A stretch of 9,824 nucleotides of DNA from Rhodocyclaceae bacterium (GTDB lineage Bacteria > Pseudomonadota > Gammaproteobacteria > Burkholderiales > Rhodocyclaceae): assembly GCA_025361105.1 (NCBI GenBank), contig JANYAW010000141.1, positions 1 through 9,824 of the forward strand, read 5' to 3'. Below the pieces are notes generated by a model. The model worked only from the letters and a program-made list of their open reading frames with translations. It ran no database searches and was not told the DNA's origin. Made by a program: the position numbers and the translations under genes. Shown one piece after another: positions 1-6,644 of the stretch. Every line of letters begins with the position of its first letter. The stretch's first letter is position 1.

Positions 1-767
1 AGTGACCTGAGTGCAACGCCGCGATTGTTGTGAATCTCGGGTAACTTCGCATCCACCCGTATCGCCGCGTCATAACTAAGCACAGCTTCATCGTAGCGCG
101 CCATGTGCAACAATAAATTGCCGCAGGCGAAATGTGTTTCTACTTGAACAGGATTGATGGCACTGGCGCGATCAAAGCAGGCCAGCGCGGCATCGAACAT
201 GTTCAAGCCCTGCAGCGCCATGCCGAGGCCGTGCAGGGCGAGCGTATTGGTCGGCGCAAGCTTTACCAGTCGCTGCAAGCTTTCCCGTGCTTCAGCGTAT
301 TGGTTTAGCGCCATACATGCCATGCCGTGGCGATACAAAAAATCCGGATTATCTGGCGCAATCTTCAACACTTGTGCATAGCAATCGACTGCTTCGGGCA
401 GTCGCGCTAGAACTTGCAATGCAACGCCTTTGTTGCCCCATGCACTAACGTGATTGGGTGCCATCGCCACCAATTCGTTCAAGCTGTTCAGCGCTTCCTC
501 ATGACGATTCAGCAGCATCAGGGCGTTGGCACGATTGCACAGCGTGTCCACGTGCTTAGGTTGAAGAGCAAGCACGCGGTCGAAAAATTCTATGGCCAAT
601 TCCGGATTGCCCTGCTTGCCTGCGATGATGCCGAGCATCATCGAGGATTGCCAATCGCCTGCGTCATGCGCAACGCGTGCGGCATATGCGTTGCGTGCTT
701 TGTCATCTTGACCTTGTTCAAGCAAGGTCAGCGCTTGGCTAAAAGTTATGACTGCGGCCTGAGGCAT
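1..767 (-). CDS. TPR-repeat protein (C-terminus beyond window)
   Basis: The reading frame is open from an ATG at 767 to the left window edge, giving 255 residues with no stop, so the 3' end is missing. It is built of tetratricopeptide repeats: prolines closing successive repeats fall at residues 70, 104, 138, 172 and 206, exactly every 34 residues. Each repeat shows the usual pattern (for example a Gly/Ala turn followed by EAL, EAV or DEAV and a closing 'A.P' segment such as LKIAPDNP). No signal peptide or membrane segment is visible at the N-terminus, so it is probably cytosolic. TPRs form helical scaffolds that bind other proteins; the partner cannot be read from the sequence. An in-frame stop at 792-794 with no other start codon in between makes ATG 767 the best start, although no clear Shine-Dalgarno precedes it. 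It lies 68 bases downstream of the PfkB kinase on the same strand. Some TPR proteins carry an additional C-terminal catalytic domain, which would lie outside this window. Confidence 0.9.
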   Translation of the reverse strand, partial: MPQAAVITFSQALTLLEQGQDDKARNAYAARVAHDAGDWQSSMMLGIIAGKQGNPELAIEFFDRVLALQPKHVDTLCNRANALMLLNRHEEALNSLNELVAMAPNHVSAWGNKGVALQVLARLPEAVDCYAQVLKIAPDNPDFLYRHGMACMALNQYAEARESLQRLVKLAPTNTLALHGLGMALQGLNMFDAALACFDRASAINPVQVETHFACGNLLLHMARYDEAVLSYDAAIRVDAKLPEIHNNRGVALRS

Positions 768-835
768 GGCGTGATAACAATTGGCGGCGTGTCATCAGCA
801 CCAACTGGTGAGCACACCACAGAAAAAACATTTCA

Positions 836-1768
836 TCATAGTCTTTCACCAAACGCCGCATGAAATCTTTTGGCAATTTCATCAATTGTCGGCGCATGGT
901 TTTGCCCGCCGCGCTCGGCGATTTTTAAGGCACCGAGTAGCGACGCGAGTCGCCCCGTTTTGAGCCAATCCCAACCTGCGCTGATGCCATACAACAAGCC
1001 GGCGCGATAGGCATCGCCGCAGCCTGTTGGGTCAACTAGTGCGGTGGGTTTGACGCTGGGAATCTCAATGCGAATGCCGTCGGCATAGATGTGTGAGCCT
1101 TCGCCACCTAGTGTAACGATGAGGGCGCGCACTTTTTTTGCCAGTTCGTCGAGAGATTTTCCAGTGCGCCCGGCGAGCAGTTTGGCTTCGTAATCATTCA
1201 CCGTACAGTAGTCGGCTAGATCAAGAAACTTGAGCAAATCGGCGCCGTCAAACATGGGTAAGCCTTGGCCAGGATCGAACACGAATGGAATGCCCGCCGC
1301 GTGGAATTCTGCAGCGTGTTGCAACATGCCGTCGCGACCGTCGGGAGAGACAATTCCCAAGTTCACATCAGTTGCATCAGCGATATGATTTTGATGCGAG
1401 AAATCCATCGCGCCAGGATGGAATGCAGTGATTTGATTGTCGTCGAGATCGGTGGTAATGAAGGCTTGTGCGGTGAAACTTGTTGCAATTTCGCGCACAT
1501 GTTTGGATGACAATCCCAGCGTTTTCATACGTTGCAAATACGGCGCGCTGTCTTGGCCGACGCTGGCCATGATCAGTGGTTTGCCGCCGAGCAGATTCAA
1601 GTTGTAGGCGATGTTGCCGGCGCATCCGCCATATTCACGGCGCATTTCCGGAACCAGAAATGACACATTGAGGATGTGCAATTGATCGGGCAATAAATGG
1701 TTTTTGAAACGGTCGTTGAACACCATGATGGTGTCATAGGCAATCGATCCGCAGATCAGTGTATGCAT
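836..1768 (-). CDS. PfkB-family (ribokinase/adenosine kinase-like) carbohydrate kinase
   Basis: A complete 310-aa protein of the ribokinase/PfkB superfamily, cytosolic enzymes that phosphorylate a sugar or nucleoside hydroxyl with ATP. The N-terminal substrate-side motif YGGCAGNIAYNLNLLGG is at residues 46-62. An NDYE segment (191-194) corresponds to the N-x-x-E motif that helps place Mg-phosphate. VTLGGEGS (218-225) precedes the ATP region, and DPTGCGDAYRAGL (246-258) is the C-terminal PfkB signature, with D252 as the expected catalytic base. The anion-hole segment reads GCGD rather than the more usual GAGD, a mild variation. Length is typical. The substrate is not determined: the overall look is closest to adenosine kinase-like members, but family members on ribose, fructose, tagatose-phosphate and nucleosides are hard to separate by eye. 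It starts five bases after the DUF3426 stop codon, implying translation from the same mRNA. The start has no obvious ribosome binding site and may depend on coupling. Confidence 0.93.
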   Translation of the reverse strand: MHTLICGSIAYDTIMVFNDRFKNHLLPDQLHILNVSFLVPEMRREYGGCAGNIAYNLNLLGGKPLIMASVGQDSAPYLQRMKTLGLSSKHVREIATSFTAQAFITTDLDDNQITAFHPGAMDFSHQNHIADATDVNLGIVSPDGRDGMLQHAAEFHAAGIPFVFDPGQGLPMFDGADLLKFLDLADYCTVNDYEAKLLAGRTGKSLDELAKKVRALIVTLGGEGSHIYADGIRIEIPSVKPTALVDPTGCGDAYRAGLLYGISAGWDWLKTGRLASLLGALKIAERGGQNHAPTIDEIAKRFHAAFGERL

Positions 1769-1773
1769 GGAAT

Positions 1774-2658
1774 TTATGGATAAAAAAGATAAAGACGATA
1801 GCCGCTCGCAGGGAGTCCGGCGGTGGTGAGAAAGACGTTCACCGTGTTGTCACTTTGGCTGGCAAATCCGCTGGCGGCGTCGCGTCCGCGCGGTAAATAC
1901 TCTTGCGGCGTAATCACGCGACGGGCCACTGCACTATCAGCGGTGTCGGTAATTGTTAGCTCCAAATACGGCCAAGTTTGTGAAAATGGTGCGCGATTAC
2001 GCAAGGTCGCGGTGAGTTCCAATTGGGTTGGTGCAGCTGGATCGACAGGGTGCAGATCGGAGGCTTCAATACTGAGTAGCTCCACCTTGCTGGGCAAATC
2101 GACAGTGCACATGGCGACATCACAAAGCGCCTCCAGCGCCGGACGCGCTTCAGGTGATAGCACAGCGATTTCGACGCGGTAATGAATGGCGATTTGCGCG
2201 ATGAAAGCGATGGCTGCAATGCCAGCAGCAATTGCCCAAGGCCAGCGCCGAAGCTTAGGTTGTGGCTGCGAGGACACGGCATCATTTTGCTCGTCGTTGC
2301 TAGTGTCGATAGCCTCGACATCGTCATCAGTGAGTTCATCGATGTCCGCGTCGGTATTGGTCGTTGTTTGAACCAACGGCAGGTCGGGCGAAACTTCTTT
2401 GCTTAGCAAGCTGTGGAAGCTGCGCTTGCTGGTCGCCGAGTCCCGTGACTCCAGTGGCTCCAGCGGTGCCGCAGCGGCATCGCGCCAAACAGGCGCTGGT
2501 GGCGCAGTTGATTGAGTGTCCGGCAGCGCATCGACCAGCGCATCAAGCGCGTTGAAGACTTGCTGGCACGCGCCGCAACGAACTTGCCCGAGGCGCGCCT
2601 TGAGTTGCTCTGAGGTCACCCGAAAAGTTGTTTTGCAATTGGGGCAACGGCTCAGCAT
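1774..2658 (-). CDS. zinc-ribbon, single-TM protein of the DUF3426 type
   Basis: A complete 294-aa protein with three parts. Residues 1-36 form a small zinc ribbon of the MJ0042/YjdM-like type, with the four expected ligands in CPNC (5-8) and CGAC (28-31). Residues about 45-135 are a low-complexity, acidic, Pro/Ala/Ser/Asp-rich linker. A hydrophobic membrane segment follows at about 139-158, preceded by a basic KLRRW patch that should hold the N-terminus inside. The remaining ~135 residues match the DUF3426 region in layout and would sit in the periplasm. Its terminal part (TQLELTATLRNRA, residues 211-223, then LELTITDT) looks like a small beta-sandwich. The function of this family is not established. 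The start overlaps the prmA stop by seven bases (2652-2658) and has a GAAGG-like ribosome site inside prmA, so expression is probably coupled to prmA. A zinc-ribbon gene of this kind next to prmA is also seen, from memory, in other proteobacteria. Confidence 0.88.
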   Translation of the reverse strand: MLSRCPNCKTTFRVTSEQLKARLGQVRCGACQQVFNALDALVDALPDTQSTAPPAPVWRDAAAAPLEPLESRDSATSKRSFHSLLSKEVSPDLPLVQTTTNTDADIDELTDDDVEAIDTSNDEQNDAVSSQPQPKLRRWPWAIAAGIAAIAFIAQIAIHYRVEIAVLSPEARPALEALCDVAMCTVDLPSKVELLSIEASDLHPVDPAAPTQLELTATLRNRAPFSQTWPYLELTITDTADSAVARRVITPQEYLPRGRDAASGFASQSDNTVNVFLTTAGLPASGYRLYLFYP

Positions 2659-3542
2659 TGCGTGCCTTCAAGGCGAACCCAAGCGTCACGCGTTGCGCCG
2701 ATTTTCAAAGGTAAATACGGCGCGTAGGCAGCAATGACTTGCTCGGCTTGCATTTCCAATACGCCAGACAAAGCAATGCAGCCACCCGCTGCGATGCGCT
2801 GCACCAACAAGGGTGCGAGCACGCACAAAGGGTTGGTTAAAATATTGGCGACGACGATATCGAAGGTTTCGGCCAGTGGTTTTGCCGAATGACGAAGCTG
2901 TAGATCAACGCAATTGTTTGCGGCATTGTCTTTCGCGGCAATCAAGGCGTTGGGGTCGATGTCGACGCCCAACACAGCACCCGCACCCAAGCGTGCGGCA
3001 GCGATCGCAAGGATGCCCGAACCGCAGCCGTAATCAAGCACGGTCTGGTTGCGAAGATCAATTTGCGTCAGCCAATCTAGGCACAGAAAAGTTGTCGGGT
3101 GTGAACCAGTGCCAAACGCAAGACCGGGATCGAGCACTAAATTTATCGCCTCGGCGTTCGGCGCGACGTGCCACGAAGGCACAATCCAAAGCTGATCGTT
3201 GATGCAAATCGGTTCGAACTGTGATTGGGTCAAACGCACCCAATCCTGCTCAGCAATTTCGGTCAGCAAAATTTCTGACGCGTCAGATACGCAAGCGGCC
3301 TTGGCTATCCGCGCACGCAAATCTGCAGTCGGTTCAAACAAAGCAATGACACGACTGCGATCCCACAAAGGTGTGGGCGGTGAATTGGCCGTGCCGTCGG
3401 GCTCACCAAATTGTGGCGTTTCCAAATCTGTGCCTGCATGCGCGTCTTCGACACTGGCAGAAATTGCTCCGCAAGCCAACAAAGCATCGGCCAGTGCGTC
3501 AGCGTGCAGCGCTTCGGTTTCCAGCTTCACTTCGACCCACAT
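2652..3542 (-). CDS. prmA: ribosomal protein L11 methyltransferase
   Basis: A 296-aa protein, close to the usual PrmA length of about 290-300. PrmA uses S-adenosylmethionine to trimethylate ribosomal protein L11 in the cytosol. Residues 1-100 are the N-terminal L11-recognition domain, ending in EQDWVRLTQ (98-106), which matches the conserved 'DWVR' linker element. The catalytic Rossmann domain follows: DPGLAFGTGSHPTT (138-151) is the PrmA hallmark, LDYGCGSGILAIAA (169-182) is SAM motif I, VDIDPNAL (193-200) holds the acidic residue that binds the ribose, and NILTNPL (233-239) is motif IV. All are intact. A short segment around residues 36-60 (GTDLETPQFGEPDGTANSPP) is rich in turns, as in many proteobacterial members. 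It begins nine bases after accC ends. An AGGGA-like site overlapping the accC TAA codon can serve as its ribosome site. The 3' end overlaps the DUF3426 gene by seven bases. Confidence 0.97.
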   Translation of the reverse strand: MWVEVKLETEALHADALADALLACGAISASVEDAHAGTDLETPQFGEPDGTANSPPTPLWDRSRVIALFEPTADLRARIAKAACVSDASEILLTEIAEQDWVRLTQSQFEPICINDQLWIVPSWHVAPNAEAINLVLDPGLAFGTGSHPTTFLCLDWLTQIDLRNQTVLDYGCGSGILAIAAARLGAGAVLGVDIDPNALIAAKDNAANNCVDLQLRHSAKPLAETFDIVVANILTNPLCVLAPLLVQRIAAGGCIALSGVLEMQAEQVIAAYAPYLPLKIGATRDAWVRLEGTQC

Positions 3543-3551
3543 TGGCGTCCC

Positions 3552-4916
3552 TTATTTGTTGCGACGCGCTTCCTCGCGCTGGGCGAGCTTTTCTTCTAGG
3601 TAATGAATGCTGGTACCGCCTTGAATGAAACGTTCGTCCATTAGCAAATCCTGATGCAGCGGAATATTGGTTTTGATGCCATCGACCATCATCTCGGACA
3701 GGGCGATTCGCATGCGGCGGATGGCCTGTTCGCGCGTGTCGCCACTGGCAATGACTTTGCCTATCATCGAATCGTAGTATTGCGGCACGGTGTAGCCGGA
3801 ATAAGCATGCGAATCGACGCGAATGCCTGGCCCGCCCGGTGGATGCCAGTTCGTAATCTTGCCCGGCGATGGCGTGAATTTGAAAGGATCTTCAGCATTG
3901 ATGCGGCATTCGATGGAATGTCCGCGCGCTTCGATTTCGCGTTGCTTGAGCCAAAGTTTTTCGCCATTGGCGATGCGAATTTGGGCTTGCACAATGTCGA
4001 TACCGCTAGTTTCTTCGGTGACCGGATGTTCAACTTGCACGCGCGTATTCATTTCGATGAAATAAAACTCGTTGTTTTCGTAAAGAAACTCAAACGTTCC
4101 GGCACCACGATAATTGATGCGTCGGCAAGCATCCGCACAGCGGTCGCCAACACGACTGATGTAGCGGCGCGGGATGCCCGGCGCGGGCGATTCTTCCAAG
4201 ACTTTTTGATGTCGCCGCTGCATTGAACAATCACGCTCGCCTAGCCAAATTGCATTGCCATGCGCATCGGCCAGCACTTGAATTTCGATGTGCCGCGGAG
4301 TGACCAAATATTTTTCTAAATACACGGTTGAATTGTTGAACGCAGCACCGGCTTCGGCGCGGGTCATGGCGATGGCGTTAACCAGCGCCGCCTCGGTATG
4401 CACCACGCGCATGCCACGTCCTCCACCGCCACCCGCCGCCTTAATGATGACCGGATAACCGACTGCACGAGCAATCTTGACGCACTCTTTGGGATCTTCC
4501 GGCAATGCGCCTTCCGATCCAGGAACGCAAGGCACTTGCGCGGCACGCATGGCATCTTTGGCCGAGACTTTGTCACCCATCAGGCGAATGGTTTCCGGAC
4601 GTGGGCCGATGAAAATAAAACCGGAGCGTTCAACCCGCTCAGCGAAATCTGCGTTCTCGGACAGAAAACCGTAGCCCGGATGAATCGCTTCGGCATCGGT
4701 GACTTCAGCCGCCGAAATAATCGCGGGGATATTGAGATAACTCAGGCCTGACGGAGCGGGGCCAATGCACACTGATTCGTCGGCTAGCTTGACGTATTTG
4801 GCTTCGGTATCAGCCTCGGAATGCACTGCCACCGTGCGTATGCCCATCTCGCGACAGGCGCGCAAAATTCGCAACGCAATTTCGCCACGATTGGCTATAA
4901 GAACCTTGCCAATCAT
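3552..4916 (-). CDS. accC: biotin carboxylase subunit of acetyl-CoA carboxylase
   Basis: A complete 454-aa protein. It catalyses ATP-dependent carboxylation of the biotin carried by AccB, the first half-reaction of acetyl-CoA carboxylase that starts fatty-acid synthesis in the cytosol. The N-terminal domain begins MIGKVLIANRGEIALRI and the ATP-grasp fold follows, with the Gly-rich loop AGGGGGRGM at 161-169. Residue numbering runs in register with the E. coli enzyme: K116, K159, H209, H236, K238, E276, E288, N290, R292, E296 and R338 are all present at those positions, so ATP, bicarbonate and biotin sites look complete. The protein ends in a short charged tail (EEKLAQREEARRNK), a few residues longer than the 449-aa E. 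coli protein. The ATG at 4914-4916 lies two bases after the accB TGA, an arrangement that favours translational coupling and equal subunit output. The carboxyltransferase genes accA and accD are not in this window. Confidence 0.99.
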   Translation of the reverse strand: MIGKVLIANRGEIALRILRACREMGIRTVAVHSEADTEAKYVKLADESVCIGPAPSGLSYLNIPAIISAAEVTDAEAIHPGYGFLSENADFAERVERSGFIFIGPRPETIRLMGDKVSAKDAMRAAQVPCVPGSEGALPEDPKECVKIARAVGYPVIIKAAGGGGGRGMRVVHTEAALVNAIAMTRAEAGAAFNNSTVYLEKYLVTPRHIEIQVLADAHGNAIWLGERDCSMQRRHQKVLEESPAPGIPRRYISRVGDRCADACRRINYRGAGTFEFLYENNEFYFIEMNTRVQVEHPVTEETSGIDIVQAQIRIANGEKLWLKQREIEARGHSIECRINAEDPFKFTPSPGKITNWHPPGGPGIRVDSHAYSGYTVPQYYDSMIGKVIASGDTREQAIRRMRIALSEMMVDGIKTNIPLHQDLLMDERFIQGGTSIHYLEEKLAQREEARRNK

Positions 4917-4918
4917 GT

Positions 4919-5389
4919 TCAGCCAATCACAAACATCGGTTGGCCAAATTCCAGTGGCTGACCGTTTTCAACCAGTATGGCTTTCACCGTGCCGGTCGCA
5001 TCGGATTCGATTTCGTTCATTAGTTTCATCGCCTCGATGATGCACAAACGATCACCTTCTTTGACGGCTTGGCCGACTTCCACAAACGCAGGCGCACCAG
5101 GCGCACCCGAGCGATAGAAGGTGCCGACCATCGGCGATTTAACAATGTGGCCTTGCGGTTCAGCGGCCACAGACTCTGCCGCGCCAGTTGGTGCTGGTGA
5201 CGCGCCGTCATTTGAGCCGACTGGAACCGCGATATGCACCGGCGCTGGAGCATGGGCGTATGTGGCGGCGGGGGTGCTCGGCGCATATTTAGCAATGCGA
5301 ATTTTTTCCTCGCCTTCGCTGATTTCTAGTTCCGAAATACCGGAATTCTGTACCAGATCAATCAGCGTCTTGAGTTTTCTTAGGTCCAT
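4919..5389 (-). CDS. accB: biotin carboxyl carrier protein of acetyl-CoA carboxylase
   Basis: A complete 156-aa BCCP, the same length as the E. coli protein. The N-terminal part (MDLRKLKTLIDLVQNSGISE, then LEISEGEEKIRI) is the conserved region that holds it in the complex with AccC. Residues about 36-80 are an Ala/Pro-rich flexible linker. The C-terminal biotinyl domain starts near residue 81 with IVKSPMVGTFYRS, including the thumb region GAPGAPAFVEVG typical of BCCPs. It carries IIEAMKLMNEIESD (117-130), where K122 is the lysine biotinylated by BirA. AccB carries carboxybiotin between AccC and the AccAD carboxyltransferase. It has the clearest ribosome site of the run (5396-5400) and follows aroQ after an 87-base gap, the largest gap in the operon. 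A separate accBC promoter inside or just upstream of that gap is therefore possible, but I could not find a convincing one. Confidence 0.99.
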   Translation of the reverse strand: MDLRKLKTLIDLVQNSGISELEISEGEEKIRIAKYAPSTPAATYAHAPAPVHIAVPVGSNDGASPAPTGAAESVAAEPQGHIVKSPMVGTFYRSGAPGAPAFVEVGQAVKEGDRLCIIEAMKLMNEIESDATGTVKAILVENGQPLEFGQPMFVIG

Positions 5390-5395
5390 AAAAGG

Positions 5396-5400
5396 CTCCT
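5396..5400 (-). promoter_or_regulatory. ribosome binding site of accB
   Basis: On the minus strand the sequence AGGAG stands six bases before the accB ATG (5387-5389). It is the strongest Shine-Dalgarno match among the minus-strand genes here and supports the annotated start of accB. It also fits a high translation rate for the carrier protein. Confidence 0.85.
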
Positions 5401-5476
5401 CAAAAATGTTACTGGCCGTAGCCTTGGCGGGTATAGCACGGCGACCGGCTTACGCTTGACCATATTGTTTTCAGGA

Positions 5477-6022
5477 TCAGGGCTGGGCAAAATCGCGTTT
5501 TTCGCCGTGACCCAATCGCGTCAATGCGGCCTCGAGCGCCAATTCATAACCCTGCGCGCCGAGACCGACAATGACACCTTCGGCAAGTTCAGAAAAATAC
5601 GAGTAATGTCGAAAAGTCTCGCGTTTATGAATGTTAGATAAATGGACTTCAATGAACGGGATTTCGACAGCGGCCAGTGCGTCTCGCAGGGCAATGCTGG
5701 TGTGTGTGAAGCCTGCGGCATTGATGATGATGAACCCAATGCCAATCGCACGCGCGCTTTGAATCCGGTCGATCAAGTCGCCTTCGTGATTACTTTGAAA
5801 GCTTTCCAGATATACGCCAGCGGCGGTGGCACGCGCCGCCATCGCCGCATAAATATCGGCGAGCGTGCTGCTACCGTAGATTTCCGGCTCGCGTGAGCCA
5901 AGTAGATTCAGGTTCGGCCCGTGTAAGACCAAGATTCCCTCGCGGCGGCTTTGGGATGTCGTTTTCCTAGCCTGCTTGGGCGCAGGTTTCGCCTTGCTCG
6001 CTTGGTTAGTTGACTTCGTCAT
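5477..6022 (-). CDS. aroQ: 3-dehydroquinate dehydratase, type II
   Basis: A 181-aa protein from the ATG at 6022. It catalyses reversible dehydration of 3-dehydroquinate to 3-dehydroshikimate, third step of the shikimate pathway, as a cytosolic dodecamer. With this start, the family opening ILVLHGPNLNLLG is at 30-42. The flexible active-site lid SREPEIYG (43-50) carries the essential Arg44 and catalytic Tyr49. SNHEG is at 77-81, INAAGFTHTS (100-109) includes the substrate-binding Asn101 and catalytic His107, and EVHLSNIHKRE (125-135) includes Arg134. All key residues are present. Type II enzymes usually begin directly at the GPNLNLLG strand and are about 145-150 aa long, so residues 2-29 are an extra Lys/Ala/Ser/Gln-rich, probably disordered extension. 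An upstream TTG at 6085 would extend the frame into tlpA and is less likely. A TTG just before the core (GAGGGAATC then TTG) could give a conventional short protein. It follows tlpA by 37 bases and precedes accB, an order shared in part with gammaproteobacteria. Confidence 0.96.
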   Translation of the reverse strand: MTKSTNQASKAKPAPKQARKTTSQSRREGILVLHGPNLNLLGSREPEIYGSSTLADIYAAMAARATAAGVYLESFQSNHEGDLIDRIQSARAIGIGFIIINAAGFTHTSIALRDALAAVEIPFIEVHLSNIHKRETFRHYSYFSELAEGVIVGLGAQGYELALEAALTRLGHGEKRDFAQP

Positions 6023-6059
6023 GACAGTGAGTTTGCCGCAATTAACATCAGTTTGTCCA

Positions 6060-6644
6060 CTATTTGCCTTCAACGTTCGCTTCAAGAGCCTGTAGAGTAT
6101 GCGCTAACTCAGCTTCTGGCAAGCGCCCAAGCTTGACCGAATGCAGTACGCCGGATCGATCAAAGATGGCCGTAAAAGGCAACGCCTGGGCATTGTTTCC
6201 GAGCGGAATCGTATTTTGAACAGTTTCCATAGTTCCTATCAGTAAAGGATAGCTGACGGGTGTGCGTTTCTGAAAATTCAACACGTTGTTTAATGTATCG
6301 ATGGAGATACCCACGAATTGAACACCGTTAGCAGCATGTTTTTCAGCAAGCCGTGAAAAAGCAGGCATCTCTTCACGGCATGGCGGACACCAAGTCGCCC
6401 AAAAATTGACCACCAATATCTTTCCTCGCCACTGGCTAAAGACCTGATTTACGCCAGCGGTGTCAGGCAGAGTCAGTGCCGTTAGGGCAACGGAAGTCTG
6501 AGCTTGAGGTGTCGCAGGTGTTGTTAGTGCAGCTAGATTTGGTGGAGCGTCCGACGGTGAACCGCGAGTGAGGACGTAGCTGATAGATGCGACTGTCACG
6601 AGCGCGGCGGCCACGCCAGCGACCAACAACAAGGGCGTTTTCAT
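6060..6644 (-). CDS. TlpA-type membrane-anchored thioredoxin-like protein
   Basis: A complete 194-aa protein of the TlpA/ResA branch of thioredoxin-like oxidoreductases. Residues about 4-25 form one hydrophobic segment after a single N-terminal lysine, consistent with an uncleaved signal anchor that puts the domain in the periplasm. An Ala/Pro/Thr-rich stretch to about residue 50 links it to the thioredoxin fold. VVNFWATWCPPCREEMPAF (78-96) holds the redox pair Cys86 and Cys89 in a CPPC motif, and P156 in ALPFTAIFD is the conserved cis-proline facing the active site. The insert between the active site and the cis-proline (residues about 110-150) fits the TlpA/ResA class rather than cytosolic thioredoxin. 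Such proteins usually reduce particular periplasmic disulfides, for example in cytochrome c maturation or oxidase CuA assembly; the actual client here is unknown. It overlaps the upstream 201-aa gene by four bases (ATGA), so the two are translationally coupled. Confidence 0.93.
   Translation of the reverse strand: MKTPLLLVAGVAAALVTVASISYVLTRGSPSDAPPNLAALTTPATPQAQTSVALTALTLPDTAGVNQVFSQWRGKILVVNFWATWCPPCREEMPAFSRLAEKHAANGVQFVGISIDTLNNVLNFQKRTPVSYPLLIGTMETVQNTIPLGNNAQALPFTAIFDRSGVLHSVKLGRLPEAELAHTLQALEANVEGK

Noticed and set aside
799..819. Possible terminator: CACCA, TGGTG and CACCA blocks able to form two alternative short hairpins
   Set aside because: Stems are only five base pairs, one with a two-base loop, and no T-tract follows on either strand in the correct position. 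They are probably chance.
414..863. A 149-codon plus-strand open frame across the TPR gene
   Set aside because: It is antisense to a frame with perfect 34-residue TPR periodicity and runs into the 3' end of the kinase gene. Its composition (many His/Cys/Gln) is typical of shadow frames.
3654..4226. A 190-codon plus-strand open frame antisense to accC
   Set aside because: It lies wholly within accC, whose residues all match the family. The antisense translation has no recognisable motif and is explained by codon bias.
5430..5435. TATACC as a -10 element for a separate accB promoter
   Set aside because: No acceptable -35 hexamer occurs at 16-18 bases upstream, so the gap before accB gives only a weak hint of a promoter.
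6023..6085. Upstream TTG start for aroQ giving 202 residues
   Set aside because: It would begin inside tlpA and add residues unlike any dehydroquinase. The ATG at 6022 lies just after the tlpA stop and is the simpler choice.
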